Shown here: positions 26,888 through 37,720 of the stretch, piece after piece
How positions within the stretch are numbered: the stretch's first letter is position 1
Layout: each line of letters begins with the position of its first letter
Origin: Thiohalospira halophila DSM 15071
Lineage (GTDB): Bacteria; Pseudomonadota; Gammaproteobacteria; Thiohalospirales; Thiohalospiraceae
DNA: 64,000 nucleotides
Assembly (NCBI RefSeq): GCF_900112605.1
Contig: NZ_FOMJ01000007.1
Span: 1 to 64,000 of the forward strand
Direction of reading: 5' to 3'
The notes under the pieces: model-generated
Databases searched by the model: none
Told to the model about the DNA's origin: nothing
The model's input: only the letters and a program-made list of their open reading frames with translations
Position numbers and translations under genes: made by a program

Positions 26888-28141
26888 TCAGTTGCCGTAG
26901 ACGGGGAAGCGCCCGCAGATCTCCAGCACCTTCTCCTTCACGGACTGGATGGTGGCCTCGTCACCCATGTTGTCGATGACGTCACACATCCAGGTAGCCA
27001 GCTCCTTGGACTCGGCCTCGCCGAAGCCGCGGGTGGTGATGGCCGGCGTGCCGATGCGGATGCCGCTGGTGACGAAGGGGGACTGCGGATCGTTGGGCAC
27101 GGCGTTCTTGTTCACCGTGATGTTGGCGCGACCCAGGGCGGCGTCGGCGTCCTTCCCGGTGAGCTCCTTGGGCGTGAGGTCCACCAGGAAGAGGTGGTTG
27201 TCGGTGCCGCCGGAGACGATGCGGAAGCCGCGCTCCACGAACACCTGCGCCATGGCGCGGGCGTTGTCGACGACCTGCTGCTGGTAGGCCTTGTAGTCCG
27301 GCTCCAGCGCCTCCTTGAAGGCCACCGCCTTGGCGGCGATGACGTGCATCAGGGGGCCGCCCTGGGTACCGGGGAAGATCAGGGAGTTGAGCTTCTTCTC
27401 CAGGTCCGGGTTGGACTTGGCCAGGATGATGCCGCCGCGCGGACCGCGCAGGGTCTTGTGGGTGGTGGAGGTCACCACGTCGGCGTACTCCATGGGGCTC
27501 GGGTAGACCCCGGCGGCCACCAGGCCGGCGACGTGGGCCATGTCCACCAGCAGCCAGGCACCGACCTTGTCGGCGATGGCGCGGAAGCGGGCCCAGTCCA
27601 CCTCGCGGGAGTAGGCGGAGAAGCCGCCGACGATCATCTTCGGCTTGTTCTCGACGGCCAGGCGCTCGATCTCGTCGTAGTCGAGGTAGCCCTCGTCGGT
27701 GATGCCGTACTGCACGGCGTTGTAGATCTTGCCGGAGAAGTTCGGCTTGGCGCCGTGGGTCAGGTGGCCGCCGGCGTCCAGGCTCATGCCCAGGACGGTG
27801 TCGCCGGGCTGGCAGAGCGCCATGTAGACGGCGGCGTTGGCCTGGGAGCCGGAGTGGGGCTGGACGTTGGCGTAGTCGGCGCCGAAGAGCTGCTTGGCGC
27901 GGTCGATGGCCAGCTGCTCGACGATGTCCACGTGCTCGCAGCCGCCGTAGTAGCGCTTGCCCGGGTAGCCCTCGGCGTACTTGTTGGTCAGCGCGGAGCC
28001 CTGGGCCTCCATGACCCGGGGGCTGGCATAGTTCTCGGAGGCGATGAGCTCGATGTGCTCTTCCTGCCGGGTGCGCTCGGCCTCCATGGCATTAAAGAGG
28101 TCATCGTCGAAACCGGCAATCTTCATATCGTTCTTGAACAT
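26888..28141 (-). CDS. glyA: Serine hydroxymethyltransferase
   Basis: 417 aa. PLP lysine in the [16 protein letters not shown] segment, substrate-binding IASENYASP and the [13 protein letters not shown] region. It interconverts serine and glycine with tetrahydrofolate. Start at 28141 follows AAGGATC; a longer frame upstream would be unlike the family. Head gene of the glyA-nrdR-ribDE-ribBA-ribH-nusB series. Confidence 0.97.
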   Translation of the reverse strand: MFKNDMKIAGFDDDLFNAMEAERTRQEEHIELIASENYASPRVMEAQGSALTNKYAEGYPGKRYYGGCEHVDIVEQLAIDRAKQLFGADYANVQPHSGSQANAAVYMALCQPGDTVLGMSLDAGGHLTHGAKPNFSGKIYNAVQYGITDEGYLDYDEIERLAVENKPKMIVGGFSAYSREVDWARFRAIADKVGAWLLVDMAHVAGLVAAGVYPSPMEYADVVTSTTHKTLRGPRGGIILAKSNPDLEKKLNSLIFPGTQGGPLMHVIAAKAVAFKEALEPDYKAYQQQVVDNARAMAQVFVERGFRIVSGGTDNHLFLVDLTPKELTGKDADAALGRANITVNKNAVPNDPQSPFVTSGIRIGTPAITTRGFGEAESKELATWMCDVIDNMGDEATIQSVKEKVLEICGRFPVYGN

Positions 28142-28306
28142 GGGGGATCCTTCGCGGTTGCGCCCGCGTTTCGTCTGCGTGTCTTTGAGTTCGCGCGCCT
28201 GCGGGCTTGGCTCGCGGTAGGCGGCGGCGCGTCCCCGCCAACGGGGGATGCGGCCGCGTGACCCTCCATGATAACGCAAATGCCCCCGTTCTTCATGGCC
28301 TCCTGT

Positions 28307-29251
28307 TCAGTGCCCCAGCAGGGCCTCCAGCACGGCGCGCCAGCCGGCGGCGATATTGGGATCGAAATAGCCGCCGCCGCCCAGGGCCAGGAGGCGGCCG
28401 TGGCCCAGTTCATCGGCCCGATCCGCCAGCCGCCGGGTGGCGTGGCGATGGGCCGCCGGGGTGAAGGCGAGATGGGCCAGGGGATCGCCGCGCAGGCTGT
28501 CCACGCCACACAGGAAGAGGACGAACTGGGGGCGCGCCCGCTCCAGGTGCTCCTCCACCGCCTCCCAGGCGGCATGGAACTCGGCGTCCCCCGCCCCGGG
28601 CTTCAACGGCAGGTTGAGCTTGGTCCCCTCGGCGGCCCCGGTGCCCGTCTCGTGGCGGTGGCCGGTGCCGGGAAAGTTGTGAGCCCCGTCCTCGTGGATA
28701 TCGGCGGTCCAGACGCGGGGATCGTCATCGAAGGCGTACTGGACGCCGTCGCCGTGGTGGGCGTCGATATCCACGTAGGCGATGCGCTCCAGGCCGTACT
28801 CCGCCAGCAGGGTAGCGATGACCACGCCGGCATCGTTGAAGACGCAGAAGCCGGAGGCGGCATCGCGGCCGGCGTGGTGGAGCCCGCCGATGGGGACGAA
28901 GGCGCGGCGGCAGGTGCCGTCCATGAGCCGGCCGGTGGCGTCCACGGCGGCGCCGACCACGGTGGCCGCGGCCTCGTAGATCCCGTTCCAGGCCGGGGTG
29001 TCGCCCCCGTCCAGAAAGCCCTCGCCGCTCTCGGAGGCCGCCCGCACCCGCTCGATATGGGCCGCCGTGTGGAAGCGCTCCAGCACCGCGGGCGAGGCGG
29101 GTTCGGCGTCCCGCAGGCGCACCCAGGCATCCAGCCCGGCGAAGCGCACCCCATCCATGAAGCGGTTCAGCCGCCCCTGGTGGAAAGGGTGCTCCCCCGG
29201 AAAGCCGTAGCGCCCGATTTCGTCGCCGTCGTAGAGACAGACCGCTGCCAT
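28307..29251 (-). CDS. Histone deacetylase-superfamily amidohydrolase
   Basis: 314 aa. Class II HDAC/AcuC-like zinc hydrolase: catalytic His pair in GGLHHAGRDAASGFCVFNDAG, zinc ligands in the DIDAHHGDGVQ motif and in the later VDSLRGDPL aspartate. Bacterial relatives deacetylate polyamines, acetoin-related or lysine substrates; the substrate is not predictable. It is monocistronic, 165 nt upstream of the glyA start. Protein begins MAAVCLYDGDEIGRYGFPGEHP, shortened here to the recognisable core. Confidence 0.88.
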   Translation of the reverse strand: MAAVCLYDGDEIGRYGFPGEHPFHQGRLNRFMDGVRFAGLDAWVRLRDAEPASPAVLERFHTAAHIERVRAASESGEGFLDGGDTPAWNGIYEAAATVVGAAVDATGRLMDGTCRRAFVPIGGLHHAGRDAASGFCVFNDAGVVIATLLAEYGLERIAYVDIDAHHGDGVQYAFDDDPRVWTADIHEDGAHNFPGTGHRHETGTGAAEGTKLNLPLKPGAGDAEFHAAWEAVEEHLERARPQFVLFLCGVDSLRGDPLAHLAFTPAAHRHATRRLADRADELGHGRLLALGGGGYFDPNIAAGWRAVLEALLGH

Positions 29252-29350
29252 TACTCACCTCGCTCTCTCGCCCAGTGTAGGCGGTTTGGTCGGCGCTTCA
29301 CCGCAAGCCCAGGCATTGACCCGCCGGCGCGGCTGTCGCATAAAGCGGCC

Positions 29351-29899
29351 GTGACTCATGCGACCGACCCATCATCCCCCACCCCGACCGTGGCGCCAAG
29401 CGAGGCGCTCGTCGTCGGCTGGCGCGAATGGCTTGCCCTCCCCCGACTGGGAGTCGACGCCATCAAGGCCAAGGTGGATACCGGCGCCCGGACCTCGGCA
29501 CTCCACGCCTTCGAGCTGACCACCGAGGAGACGGACCAGGGCAGCTGGGTCCACTTCGGCCTCCATCCCGACCAGGGCCCCGAGAGCCGGGTGGTCTGGT
29601 CCAGCGCCCCGCTGGTGGATCAGCGCTGGGTCACCGACTCCGGTGGCCACGGCGAGTGGCGCTACGTCATCGAGACCCCCCTGGTCCTCGGCGACCGCTG
29701 CTGGCCGGTGGAGATCACCCTCACAGTCCGCGACAGCATGCGTTTTCGCATGCTCTTGGGCCGGACCGCCATGCGTGGCATCATCCACGTGGATCCCGGG
29801 GCCTCCTACCTCGCCGGCCCGCCCCATACGGGGCCGGACGAAGCGACTCAGGACGCCCCGGAAACGCCCAGCCCTTACCGCCAGGACCATTCGACTTGA
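29351..29899 (+). CDS. Retropepsin-like RimB-type protein (ATP-dependent zinc protease family)
   Basis: 182 aa. Starts at GTG (VTHATDP). The conserved core [30 protein letters not shown] includes the DTGARTS aspartate of retropepsin folds, with a second block [13 protein letters not shown]. In Pseudomonas, RimB regulates RimK, and the order rimB-rimK is conserved here with a 4-nt overlap. Ribosome glutamylation control is therefore the likely role. Confidence 0.8.
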   Translation: MTHATDPSSPTPTVAPSEALVVGWREWLALPRLGVDAIKAKVDTGARTSALHAFELTTEETDQGSWVHFGLHPDQGPESRVVWSSAPLVDQRWVTDSGGHGEWRYVIETPLVLGDRCWPVEITLTVRDSMRFRMLLGRTAMRGIIHVDPGASYLAGPPHTGPDEATQDAPETPSPYRQDHST

Positions 29900-30804
29900 A
29901 GATCGCCATCCTCTCCCGCCGCTCCAGCCTCTACTCCACCCGGCGCCTGGTGGAGGCCGGCCGTGAACGCGGCCACGAGGTCCGGGTCATCGACACCCTC
30001 CGGTGCTACATGAACATCACCTCGCACCGGCCGGAGATCCACTACAAGGGAGAGAACCTCACCGGCTTTGACGCCGTGATCCCGCGGATCGGCTCCTCCA
30101 TCACCTTCTACGGCACGGCGCTCATGCGCCAGTTCGAGATGATGGGGGTCTTCCCGGTGAACGAATCCGTGGCCATCGCCCGCTCCCGGGACAAGCTGCG
30201 CTCCCTGCAGCTCCTCTCCCGCGAGGGGATCGGCCTGCCAGTGACCGGCTTCGCCCACTCGCCGGACGATGTCCAGGACCTCATCACCATGGTCGGCGGC
30301 GCCCCCCTGGTCATCAAGCTGCTGGAGGGGACCCAGGGGATCGGCGTGGTCCTGGCGGAGACGCGCAAGACCGCCGAATCCATCATCGAGGCCTTCATGG
30401 GGCTGCGCGCCAACATCATGGTGCAGGAGTACATCAAGGAGGCCGGCGGCGCCGACATCCGCTGCCTGGTGGTAGCCGGCAAGGTGGTGGCCTCCATGAA
30501 GCGCCAGGCCAAGGAGGGCGAGTTCCGCTCCAACCTCCACCGCGGCGGCAATGCCACCCTGGTGCGCATCACGCCGGAGGAGCGCGCCACCGCCGTGCGC
30601 GCGGCCAAGGCCATCGGCCTCAACGTGGCGGGCGTGGACATCCTGCGCTCCAACCACGGCCCGGTGGTCATGGAGGTGAACTCCTCCCCGGGCCTGGAGG
30701 GGATCGAGGCGGCCACCCACAAGGACGTCGCCGGCCAGATCTTCAGCTTCATCGAGAAAAACGCCGCCCCCAACCGGACGCGCACCAAGGGCCGGCGGGG
30801 GTGA
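29896..30804 (+). CDS. rimK: Ribosomal protein S6 glutamate ligase
   Basis: 302 aa, starting at TTG that overlaps the rimB stop (TTGA). ATP-grasp enzyme: [27 protein letters not shown]-type phosphate loop and the metal-binding [18 protein letters not shown]. Adds glutamates to the C-terminus of S6. Overlap with the next gene is 4 nt (GTGA). Confidence 0.95.
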   Translation: MKIAILSRRSSLYSTRRLVEAGRERGHEVRVIDTLRCYMNITSHRPEIHYKGENLTGFDAVIPRIGSSITFYGTALMRQFEMMGVFPVNESVAIARSRDKLRSLQLLSREGIGLPVTGFAHSPDDVQDLITMVGGAPLVIKLLEGTQGIGVVLAETRKTAESIIEAFMGLRANIMVQEYIKEAGGADIRCLVVAGKVVASMKRQAKEGEFRSNLHRGGNATLVRITPEERATAVRAAKAIGLNVAGVDILRSNHGPVVMEVNSSPGLEGIEAATHKDVAGQIFSFIEKNAAPNRTRTKGRRG

Positions 30805-31841
30805 GCACCCCGCTGGTCATCAACGGGACCACCATCCCCCCCGGCCGGCGGACCACGGTCGAACTCCCCGCCGGCCGCCTCTACACCCACGCCCCCATCA
30901 ATGTCCCGGTCCACGTGGTCCGCGGCCGCAAGGACGGGCCGCGGCTCTTCGTCTCGGCGGCCATCCACGGCGACGAGATCAACGGCGTGGAGATCATCCG
31001 CCGACTGCTGGGCAACAGCCTCCTGCGCCGGCTGCGCGGGACGCTCATGGCGGTGCCGGTGGTCAACGTCCACGGCTTCATCGACCGCACCCGCTACCTC
31101 CCCGACCGGCGCGACCTCAACCGCAGCTTCCCCGGTTCGGAGAAGGGCTCCCTGGCGGCCCGGCTGGCGCACCTGTTCATGAACGAGGTGGTGGCCAATT
31201 CCACCCACGGCATCGACCTGCATACCGGCGCCCTCCACCGCAGCAACCTGCCCCAGATCCGGGCCAACCTGGACGACCCGGAGACCCGCGACCTGGCGCT
31301 GACCTTCGGCACCCCCATGGTGCTCAACTCCGACCTGCGCGACGGCTCCCTGCGCCAGGCCGCCGCCGATGCGGATGTCCCCATCCTCCTCTACGAGGCC
31401 GGCGAGGCCCTGCGCTTCGAGGAGCCCTCGGTGCGCGCCGGGGTCTCCGGGATCATCGAGGTCATGCGCAAGCTGGGCATGCTCCCGCCCTCCACCCGCC
31501 GTCGGAAGAAGACCACCGAGCCGGTGGTGGCGCGGACCTCCGGCTGGGTCCGCGCCCCCCAGAGCGGGATCCTGCGCTCCACCACCGCCCTGGGCGCTCG
31601 GGTCCACCGCGGCAGCACCCTGGGCATCATCGCCGACCCCTTCGGGGTGCGCGAGGAGCGCATCGAGGCCCCCTGGTCGGGGGTCATCATCGGCCGGCTC
31701 AACATGCCCCTGGCCTACGAGGGCGACGCCCTCTACCACATCGCCCGGTTCGAGGGGCCCGACGAGGCGGAGCAGGTGGAGGCCTCCAGCAACGCCCTCT
31801 CCGACTGGGCCGGGGACGACGACGAGCCGCCCCTGGTCTAA
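30801..31841 (+). CDS. AstE/AspA-family zinc carboxypeptidase-like protein
   Basis: 346 aa. Succinylglutamate desuccinylase/aspartoacylase (M14-type) core: zinc ligands in [14 protein letters not shown] and the DLHTG motif, then catalytic Glu in [12 protein letters not shown]. Its fixed place after rimB-rimK suggests removal or editing of a glutamate-type modification, although this is inference. The C-terminal third has a lipoyl-like beta region seen in other family members. Start GTG overlaps rimK. Confidence 0.85.
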   Translation: MSTPLVINGTTIPPGRRTTVELPAGRLYTHAPINVPVHVVRGRKDGPRLFVSAAIHGDEINGVEIIRRLLGNSLLRRLRGTLMAVPVVNVHGFIDRTRYLPDRRDLNRSFPGSEKGSLAARLAHLFMNEVVANSTHGIDLHTGALHRSNLPQIRANLDDPETRDLALTFGTPMVLNSDLRDGSLRQAAADADVPILLYEAGEALRFEEPSVRAGVSGIIEVMRKLGMLPPSTRRRKKTTEPVVARTSGWVRAPQSGILRSTTALGARVHRGSTLGIIADPFGVREERIEAPWSGVIIGRLNMPLAYEGDALYHIARFEGPDEAEQVEASSNALSDWAGDDDEPPLV

Positions 31842-31858
31842 CGAGGTTCGCCGCGACC

Positions 31859-32572
31859 ATGTCCGACCCCCATCGCCTCTCCGACCCCTACTATGCCCAG
31901 CGCGTGGCCGGCACCATCAACGGTCTGCTGAGCGATGTCATCGCCATCGGCCTGCTGCTGCTCTCCTTCAACTACATCCGCCTGATCCTCGAGTACCCGG
32001 AACTCCTCGGCGACCCCGAACTCTGGAAACGACTGGTGCTGCTGCTCCTGGCCATCGCCTTCATCGCCTACGATGTCCTCGCCTACAAGACCCACCTCGC
32101 CCTCCAGGAGGGGGAGACCCGACCCGCGGATGGCGGCAGCAGCCCGCGCCGGATCCTGGCGCTCTACTTCATCGACCTCTTCCGGATCGGCGTCTCCGCC
32201 TGGCTGCTGGCGGCGCTGGCCATCGGCGACCTCGCCGAAGACCCGCTGAACGCGAAGCTACGGGCGGAACTGGCCGTGGGCCCCTCGCTGTTCGCCACCG
32301 TCTTCACCTTCGTCGCCCTCTGGCACGCCACCATCGGTCTCTGGTACGTGGTCGAGGGCTCCAATCGCCGGAACAAACGCCTCCACGCGGCCTACGCCCT
32401 GGGCCACGCCGCCGCGGCGTTCTTCTTCGCCGGCCTGGCCCCCGCCAGCTACGCCGCCGCCAAGGACCTCTGGGACCTCGCTGCCACCGGCTGGCTGGCC
32501 CTGTTGATCGCCCTGGTCTATCGCACCCAGGTGATGGCCTTCCTGCGCTCGGACATGGAGCGCGCTCGCTAG
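31859..32572 (+). CDS. Six-helix membrane protein of unknown function
   Basis: 237 aa. Hydrophobic segments at about 24-42, 61-78, 100-120, 140-160, 178-197 and 205-222. A His in LWHATIGLWY and loops rich in Arg are the only polar features within membrane. No family recognised. It lies between the rimB-rimK-AstE-like operon (17-nt gap) and ettA. Confidence 0.7.
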   Translation: MSDPHRLSDPYYAQRVAGTINGLLSDVIAIGLLLLSFNYIRLILEYPELLGDPELWKRLVLLLLAIAFIAYDVLAYKTHLALQEGETRPADGGSSPRRILALYFIDLFRIGVSAWLLAALAIGDLAEDPLNAKLRAELAVGPSLFATVFTFVALWHATIGLWYVVEGSNRRNKRLHAAYALGHAAAAFFFAGLAPASYAAAKDLWDLAATGWLALLIALVYRTQVMAFLRSDMERAR

Positions 32573-32587
32573 CCCCCGGCGGGCATC

Positions 32588-32596
32588 TGTTACAAT
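32588..32596 (+). promoter_or_regulatory. Extended -10 promoter of ettA
   Basis: TG-T-TACAAT is an extended -10, 43 nt before the ettA start. No -35 of quality is visible. Confidence 0.4.
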
Positions 32597-32638
32597 CGCG
32601 ACCTTTCCACCTCAGCCCAGCGGAGCTTCGAGCGAACC

Positions 32639-34306
<1,668 letters not shown>

Positions 34307-34310
34307 GACC

Positions 34311-35168
34311 GTGGAGCTGGACGAGTTCCTCGACCGCGCCGCCCGGGTCCTGGAGCGGGCGGAGGCCTGGCTGCCGCCGGCGCCGGAGCCGGTGGACTGG
34401 GCCGCCACGCCGGCGGCGCGCTGGCGCCCCCACCCCGCCGGCGGCGGCCACCTGGAGGCGATCACCCGCCCCGACCCGGTGAACCTCGCCGACCTGCGCG
34501 GCGTGGACGAGGCCATCGCCCGGCTCACCGGCAACGCCGAGCAGTTCCTGGCCGGCGCCCCGGCCAACAATGCCCTGCTCTGGGGCGCCCGGGGCACCGG
34601 CAAGTCCAGCCTCATCAAGGGGCTGCTCACCGCCTACCGGGAGCGCGGCCTGCGCCTGGTGGAGGTGGACAAGGCCGACCTCGTCCACCTCCCGGCCATC
34701 GTCGAGGGGCTGGCGGCCGAGCCCTACCGCTTCATCGTCTTCTGTGACGACCTCTCCTTCGACGCCGACGAGCGCGGCTACAAGGCGCTCAAGGTCGCCC
34801 TGGACGGCTCCCTGGCGGCCCCGCCGGCCAACGTCCTCATCCACGCCACCTCCAACCGGCGCCACCTGCTGCCGGAGAGCATGGAGGAGAACCGCCAGGC
34901 CCGGATGGTCGACGGCGAGATCCACCCGGCGGAGGCCACCGACGAGAAGATCGCCCTGTCCGAGCGCTTCGGCCTCTGGGTGCCCTTCCACCCCTTCTCC
35001 CAGGAGGAGTACCTGACCGCGGTGGACCACTGGCTGCTCCACCACGGCCTGGAGGCGGACGCGGACCGCCACGAGGAGGCGCTGCGCTTCGCCCTGGAGC
35101 GGGGCTCGCGCTCCGGCCGCGTGGCCGCCCAGTTCGCCCGGGATTGCGCCGGGCGGGCGGCGCTCTAG
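34311..35168 (+). CDS. DUF815 family AAA+ ATPase
   Basis: 285 aa. P-loop GARGTGKSSLIKG, Walker B-like FIVFCDDLSFD and sensor-like IHATSNRRHLLPE with the family-specific RFGLWVPFHPFSQEEYL. The YlbF-neighbour-like DUF815 family has no assigned function. GTG start 5 nt after ettA. Confidence 0.88.
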   Translation: MELDEFLDRAARVLERAEAWLPPAPEPVDWAATPAARWRPHPAGGGHLEAITRPDPVNLADLRGVDEAIARLTGNAEQFLAGAPANNALLWGARGTGKSSLIKGLLTAYRERGLRLVEVDKADLVHLPAIVEGLAAEPYRFIVFCDDLSFDADERGYKALKVALDGSLAAPPANVLIHATSNRRHLLPESMEENRQARMVDGEIHPAEATDEKIALSERFGLWVPFHPFSQEEYLTAVDHWLLHHGLEADADRHEEALRFALERGSRSGRVAAQFARDCAGRAAL

Positions 35169-35185
35169 GGCCCTCGCTGCTCCGC

Positions 35186-35536
35186 CTAGAAGACCAGGAC
35201 CTTTTCGGCGGCGGTGGTCCACTGGGTGAGTTCGTCCATGGTGCTGCGATGGGCCCCTTCGAAGAGTTCCTCCGCCTTGATGCCGCGGGCATCCATGCAG
35301 GTGCCGCAGACGCCGATCTCGCCACCGTGGCGGACGACGATGGAGAGCATCTGCTGGAGGTTGTAGTAGCCCTTGGGCACCTTCTGCCCGCCGTGGCCGG
35401 CGACGGCGGCATCCCCCATGAGGAAGAGGCGGACCGCGTTGCCCTCCTGCCGGATCAGGGACTCCGCCAGGCGGACGGCGTTGAAGGTGCGCTCGGAGCC
35501 GTAGGGGCTGTCATTGAGGATGAAGAGGTAGTTCAT
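35186..35536 (-). CDS. Cytoplasmic DsrE/YchN-like protein
   Basis: 116 aa without a signal peptide. The DsrE-fold N-terminus MNYLFILNDSPYGSERTFNAV and a reactive motif VCGTCMDARGI with two cysteines three residues apart, where DsrE-like sulfur carriers place their active Cys. Neighbour is an ArsR-rhodanese fusion gene transcribed in the same direction, so persulfide relay is plausible. Confidence 0.82.
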   Translation of the reverse strand: MNYLFILNDSPYGSERTFNAVRLAESLIRQEGNAVRLFLMGDAAVAGHGGQKVPKGYYNLQQMLSIVVRHGGEIGVCGTCMDARGIKAEELFEGAHRSTMDELTQWTTAAEKVLVF

Positions 35537-35581
35537 GGGAGGCCCTCCCGGGCGCTGGGGACAGGGTCGTGGCAGCGGGGT

Positions 35582-36271
35582 TCATTCACCCCGCGCCACC
35601 GGTAGATGGGCGGCATTCCACTCCGGATAGCCGGCCTCCAGTCGACGGACCTGGTAGCCCTGCTGGCGCAGGCGTTCCACCGCCTCGAAGGCGAGCATGC
35701 AGTAGGGGCCGCGACAGTAGGCGACCACCTCCCGGTCCCGCGGCAGCTCGGCCAGGCGGTCATCCAGCTCCTCCAGGGGGACGTTGACCGCCCCCTCGAT
35801 GTGGCCGGCGCGGTACTCCTCGTCGGGCCGGACATCGATCACCGTGACGTCGCCCTCGCGGGCCCGCTCCATGAGCTCATCGTGGCTCACGGGGGTCAGC
35901 GGATCCCGACTCTCAAAGGCCTCGCGGACGATCCGGTTCACCTCGGCGAGCTGCTCCTCGGCGATCCGGCGCAGGCCGTTCAGGACACCGACGATCTCCT
36001 CCTCGTCACTGAGGCGATAGAAGGCCTGGACCCCCGCCCGGCGAACATTGACGAGCCCGCCCTCCCGGAGGACCTGGAGATGATGGGAGGTATTGGCCTT
36101 GGGGGCGCCGATGGCCTGCGCCAGCGCCTCTACGCTGTGCTCCCCCTGGGCCAGCGCCTCCAGAATATCCAGCCGCTGGGGGCTGGCCATGGCCTTGGCC
36201 ACCCGGGCAAAGCACTCCAGCAATCGCTGCTTGGGAGGCGTCTCGCCGCCGGGATCCGACTGTCCTGCCAT
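35582..36271 (-). CDS. ArsR-family regulator fused to a rhodanese domain
   Basis: 229 aa. An N-terminal winged HTH (about 15-95) with LLECFARVAKAMASPQRLDILEAL and NTSHHLQVLREGGLV, followed by a rhodanese (about 115-220) whose loop is CRGPYCML, with candidate catalytic Cys186 and an extra Cys191. Metal-ligand cysteines of ArsR/SmtB are absent, so sensing more likely uses the rhodanese cysteines as a sulfane-sulfur switch. The DsrE-like gene follows 45 nt downstream in the same direction. Confidence 0.88.
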   Translation of the reverse strand: MAGQSDPGGETPPKQRLLECFARVAKAMASPQRLDILEALAQGEHSVEALAQAIGAPKANTSHHLQVLREGGLVNVRRAGVQAFYRLSDEEEIVGVLNGLRRIAEEQLAEVNRIVREAFESRDPLTPVSHDELMERAREGDVTVIDVRPDEEYRAGHIEGAVNVPLEELDDRLAELPRDREVVAYCRGPYCMLAFEAVERLRQQGYQVRRLEAGYPEWNAAHLPVARGE

Positions 36272-36399
36272 GTAATGTTCCTCTCCTGCTTCCTTCTTTA
36301 TCCCAGTCTACCCCAGGGGCGGCCCCCAGGGGCAGCGCACGGCGGACATCCCTTCGGCAAGCTGCTAGACTCCCAAGGGTCACGAACGCGGAGATCGTC

Positions 36400-37083
36400 A
36401 TGGCCCGGATGTCCCTGGAACAGGTCCGACCCGGCATGGTGCTGGCCAGCCCCGTCATGGGGGCCAACCAGCGGGTCCTTCTGCGCGCCGGGGTCCAGCT
36501 CACCCGCAAGCACCTCCAGAGCCTGGCCAGCCTCGGCTTCACCCAGCTGGACATCCGCCAGGCGGAACAGCCCACCCGGGGCGAGGAGCCGGCGAAGGCC
36601 CAGCAGCCGCAGCGCCGCCGGACGAGCCAGCAGCAGCCCCGGCGCCCGCGCCCCAGCCGGCCCGAGCCGCGCCCGGCCACCCCGCGCCGGGAACGGATCG
36701 CGGACAAGCCCATCCTGGACCACGTCCCCGACGAGCCCATCCCGGAGCGCGCCCGGGAGGTGATGAGCACGCTGGAGGTCAGTCGGCCGGCCAGCCGCTC
36801 CCTGCACGAGCGCACCAGCGCCGACCCCGAGACCGTCCGGCAGGCGCGCGCCATCTCCGAATCCCTGCTGGCCCACACCCGCCACGCCGAGGGCTCGGCC
36901 CTGGGCGAGGCCCTGCAGCGGGCGGCGGCGCGCCGGCTGGGCGATGATGGCGTCGCAGAGGGGGAACCCGCCACGGCCCCCCAGGCCACCGGCGAGGCGG
37001 AGGCCACCAGCGACCCGCTGGAGGTCCGCAACGACGCCCTCAAGGACCTCATCGCCGGCCAGTTCGGCCGCCGGCCGAGTTAG
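36400..37083 (+). CDS. HD-GYP-type N-terminal domain protein without the HD-GYP domain
   Basis: 227 aa. MARMSLEQVRPGMVLASPVMGANQRVLLRAG...LTRKHLQSLASLGFTQLDI resembles the N-terminal segment that precedes HD-GYP domains in c-di-GMP phosphodiesterases; the catalytic domain is absent. The middle is a Pro/Arg/Gln-rich low-complexity linker and the C-terminus a helical stretch. Possibly a domain that once headed a hydrolase, or a partner protein. The stop overlaps the stop of the convergent hypothetical gene. Confidence 0.6.
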   Translation: MARMSLEQVRPGMVLASPVMGANQRVLLRAGVQLTRKHLQSLASLGFTQLDIRQAEQPTRGEEPAKAQQPQRRRTSQQQPRRPRPSRPEPRPATPRRERIADKPILDHVPDEPIPERAREVMSTLEVSRPASRSLHERTSADPETVRQARAISESLLAHTRHAEGSALGEALQRAAARRLGDDGVAEGEPATAPQATGEAEATSDPLEVRNDALKDLIAGQFGRRPS

Positions 37084-37454
37084 CCCGCCAGGCAGTGCTC
37101 CCGGATGGCCGTCTCCAGGGCGGCGACATCCGCGCAGGCCGCCAGCGCCTCCGGTTCCAGGCACGGCGTCAGCGCTGCACCCTCGCGCACGAAGACCGCC
37201 GGCAGCCCTACCGGCGGCTCCCCGTACTGCTCGCGGAACTGGTCGCGGTGGAGGAACTCCGCGGCCAGTGGCAGCCCCTGCACGAAGGCCTGCCACTCCT
37301 CGCGGACGCTGAACAGGCCGTAGGTGATCCGGCAGAGGTCGCACTGGTAGGTCTGCGGCGAGAAGAGCTTGTGGCCGATGTCGGCCACGGTATTGAAGAG
37401 CCCGCTGTCGGCGTTGTAGACGAAGACCAGGGCGCGTTCCGTTTCATCAGCCAT
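37080..37454 (-). CDS. Conserved hypothetical protein with CxxC motif
   Basis: 124 aa. Thioredoxin-like secondary structure (LVFVYNADSGLFNTVADIGHK) and a YQCDLCRITYG motif whose CxxC could be redox or metal binding; a later PAVFVREG strand fits a thioredoxin-like beta strand. It precedes, on the same strand, the small membrane protein and sugar-transferase genes. I do not know its function. Confidence 0.7.
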   Translation of the reverse strand: MADETERALVFVYNADSGLFNTVADIGHKLFSPQTYQCDLCRITYGLFSVREEWQAFVQGLPLAAEFLHRDQFREQYGEPPVGLPAVFVREGAALTPCLEPEALAACADVAALETAIREHCLAG

Positions 37455-37486
37455 CCTGTGCACCTCCCCGTCCGGGTTCGATGGGT

Positions 37487-37720
37487 TCAGCCGCGGTGGA
37501 AGGTCGCCACCCCGGCCATGCGCCCGAGCTTGGCCGCCAGCAGCATCCACGGGGCGCCGTGGAGCACCAGGTCGAAGATGTCCAGGGGCCGCGAGAGTTC
37601 GCCGGCCGAGAGCATCTTCAGCTTCTGCCACAGATGCGGCTCCGGAATGAAGGGAGCCAGCCCCAGGGTCAGGGCGATAAGCAGGATCAGGGGCAGGGAT
37701 TGGCGGTCGAGCCAGTTCAT
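37487..37720 (-). CDS. Small membrane protein (RND-transporter-annotated family)
   Basis: 77 aa with one strong helix (about 9-25) and a second amphipathic one (about 52-66). Sequences of this type (MNWLDRQSLPLILLIALTL) recur as small annotated 'RND transporter' proteins next to ArsS-like or rSAM clusters. The start overlaps the stop of the glycosyltransferase-like gene by 4 nt. Confidence 0.65.
   Translation of the reverse strand: MNWLDRQSLPLILLIALTLGLAPFIPEPHLWQKLKMLSAGELSRPLDIFDLVLHGAPWMLLAAKLGRMAGVATFHRG

Noticed and set aside
22495-26890. FMN riboswitch expected near riboflavin genes
   Set aside because: No RFN-like conserved stems were seen in the short gaps of the operon or upstream of glyA.
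37471-37487. GGTTCGAT stretch resembling a tRNA T-loop
   Set aside because: No acceptor, D or anticodon stem can be built around it; it lies between two tight genes.
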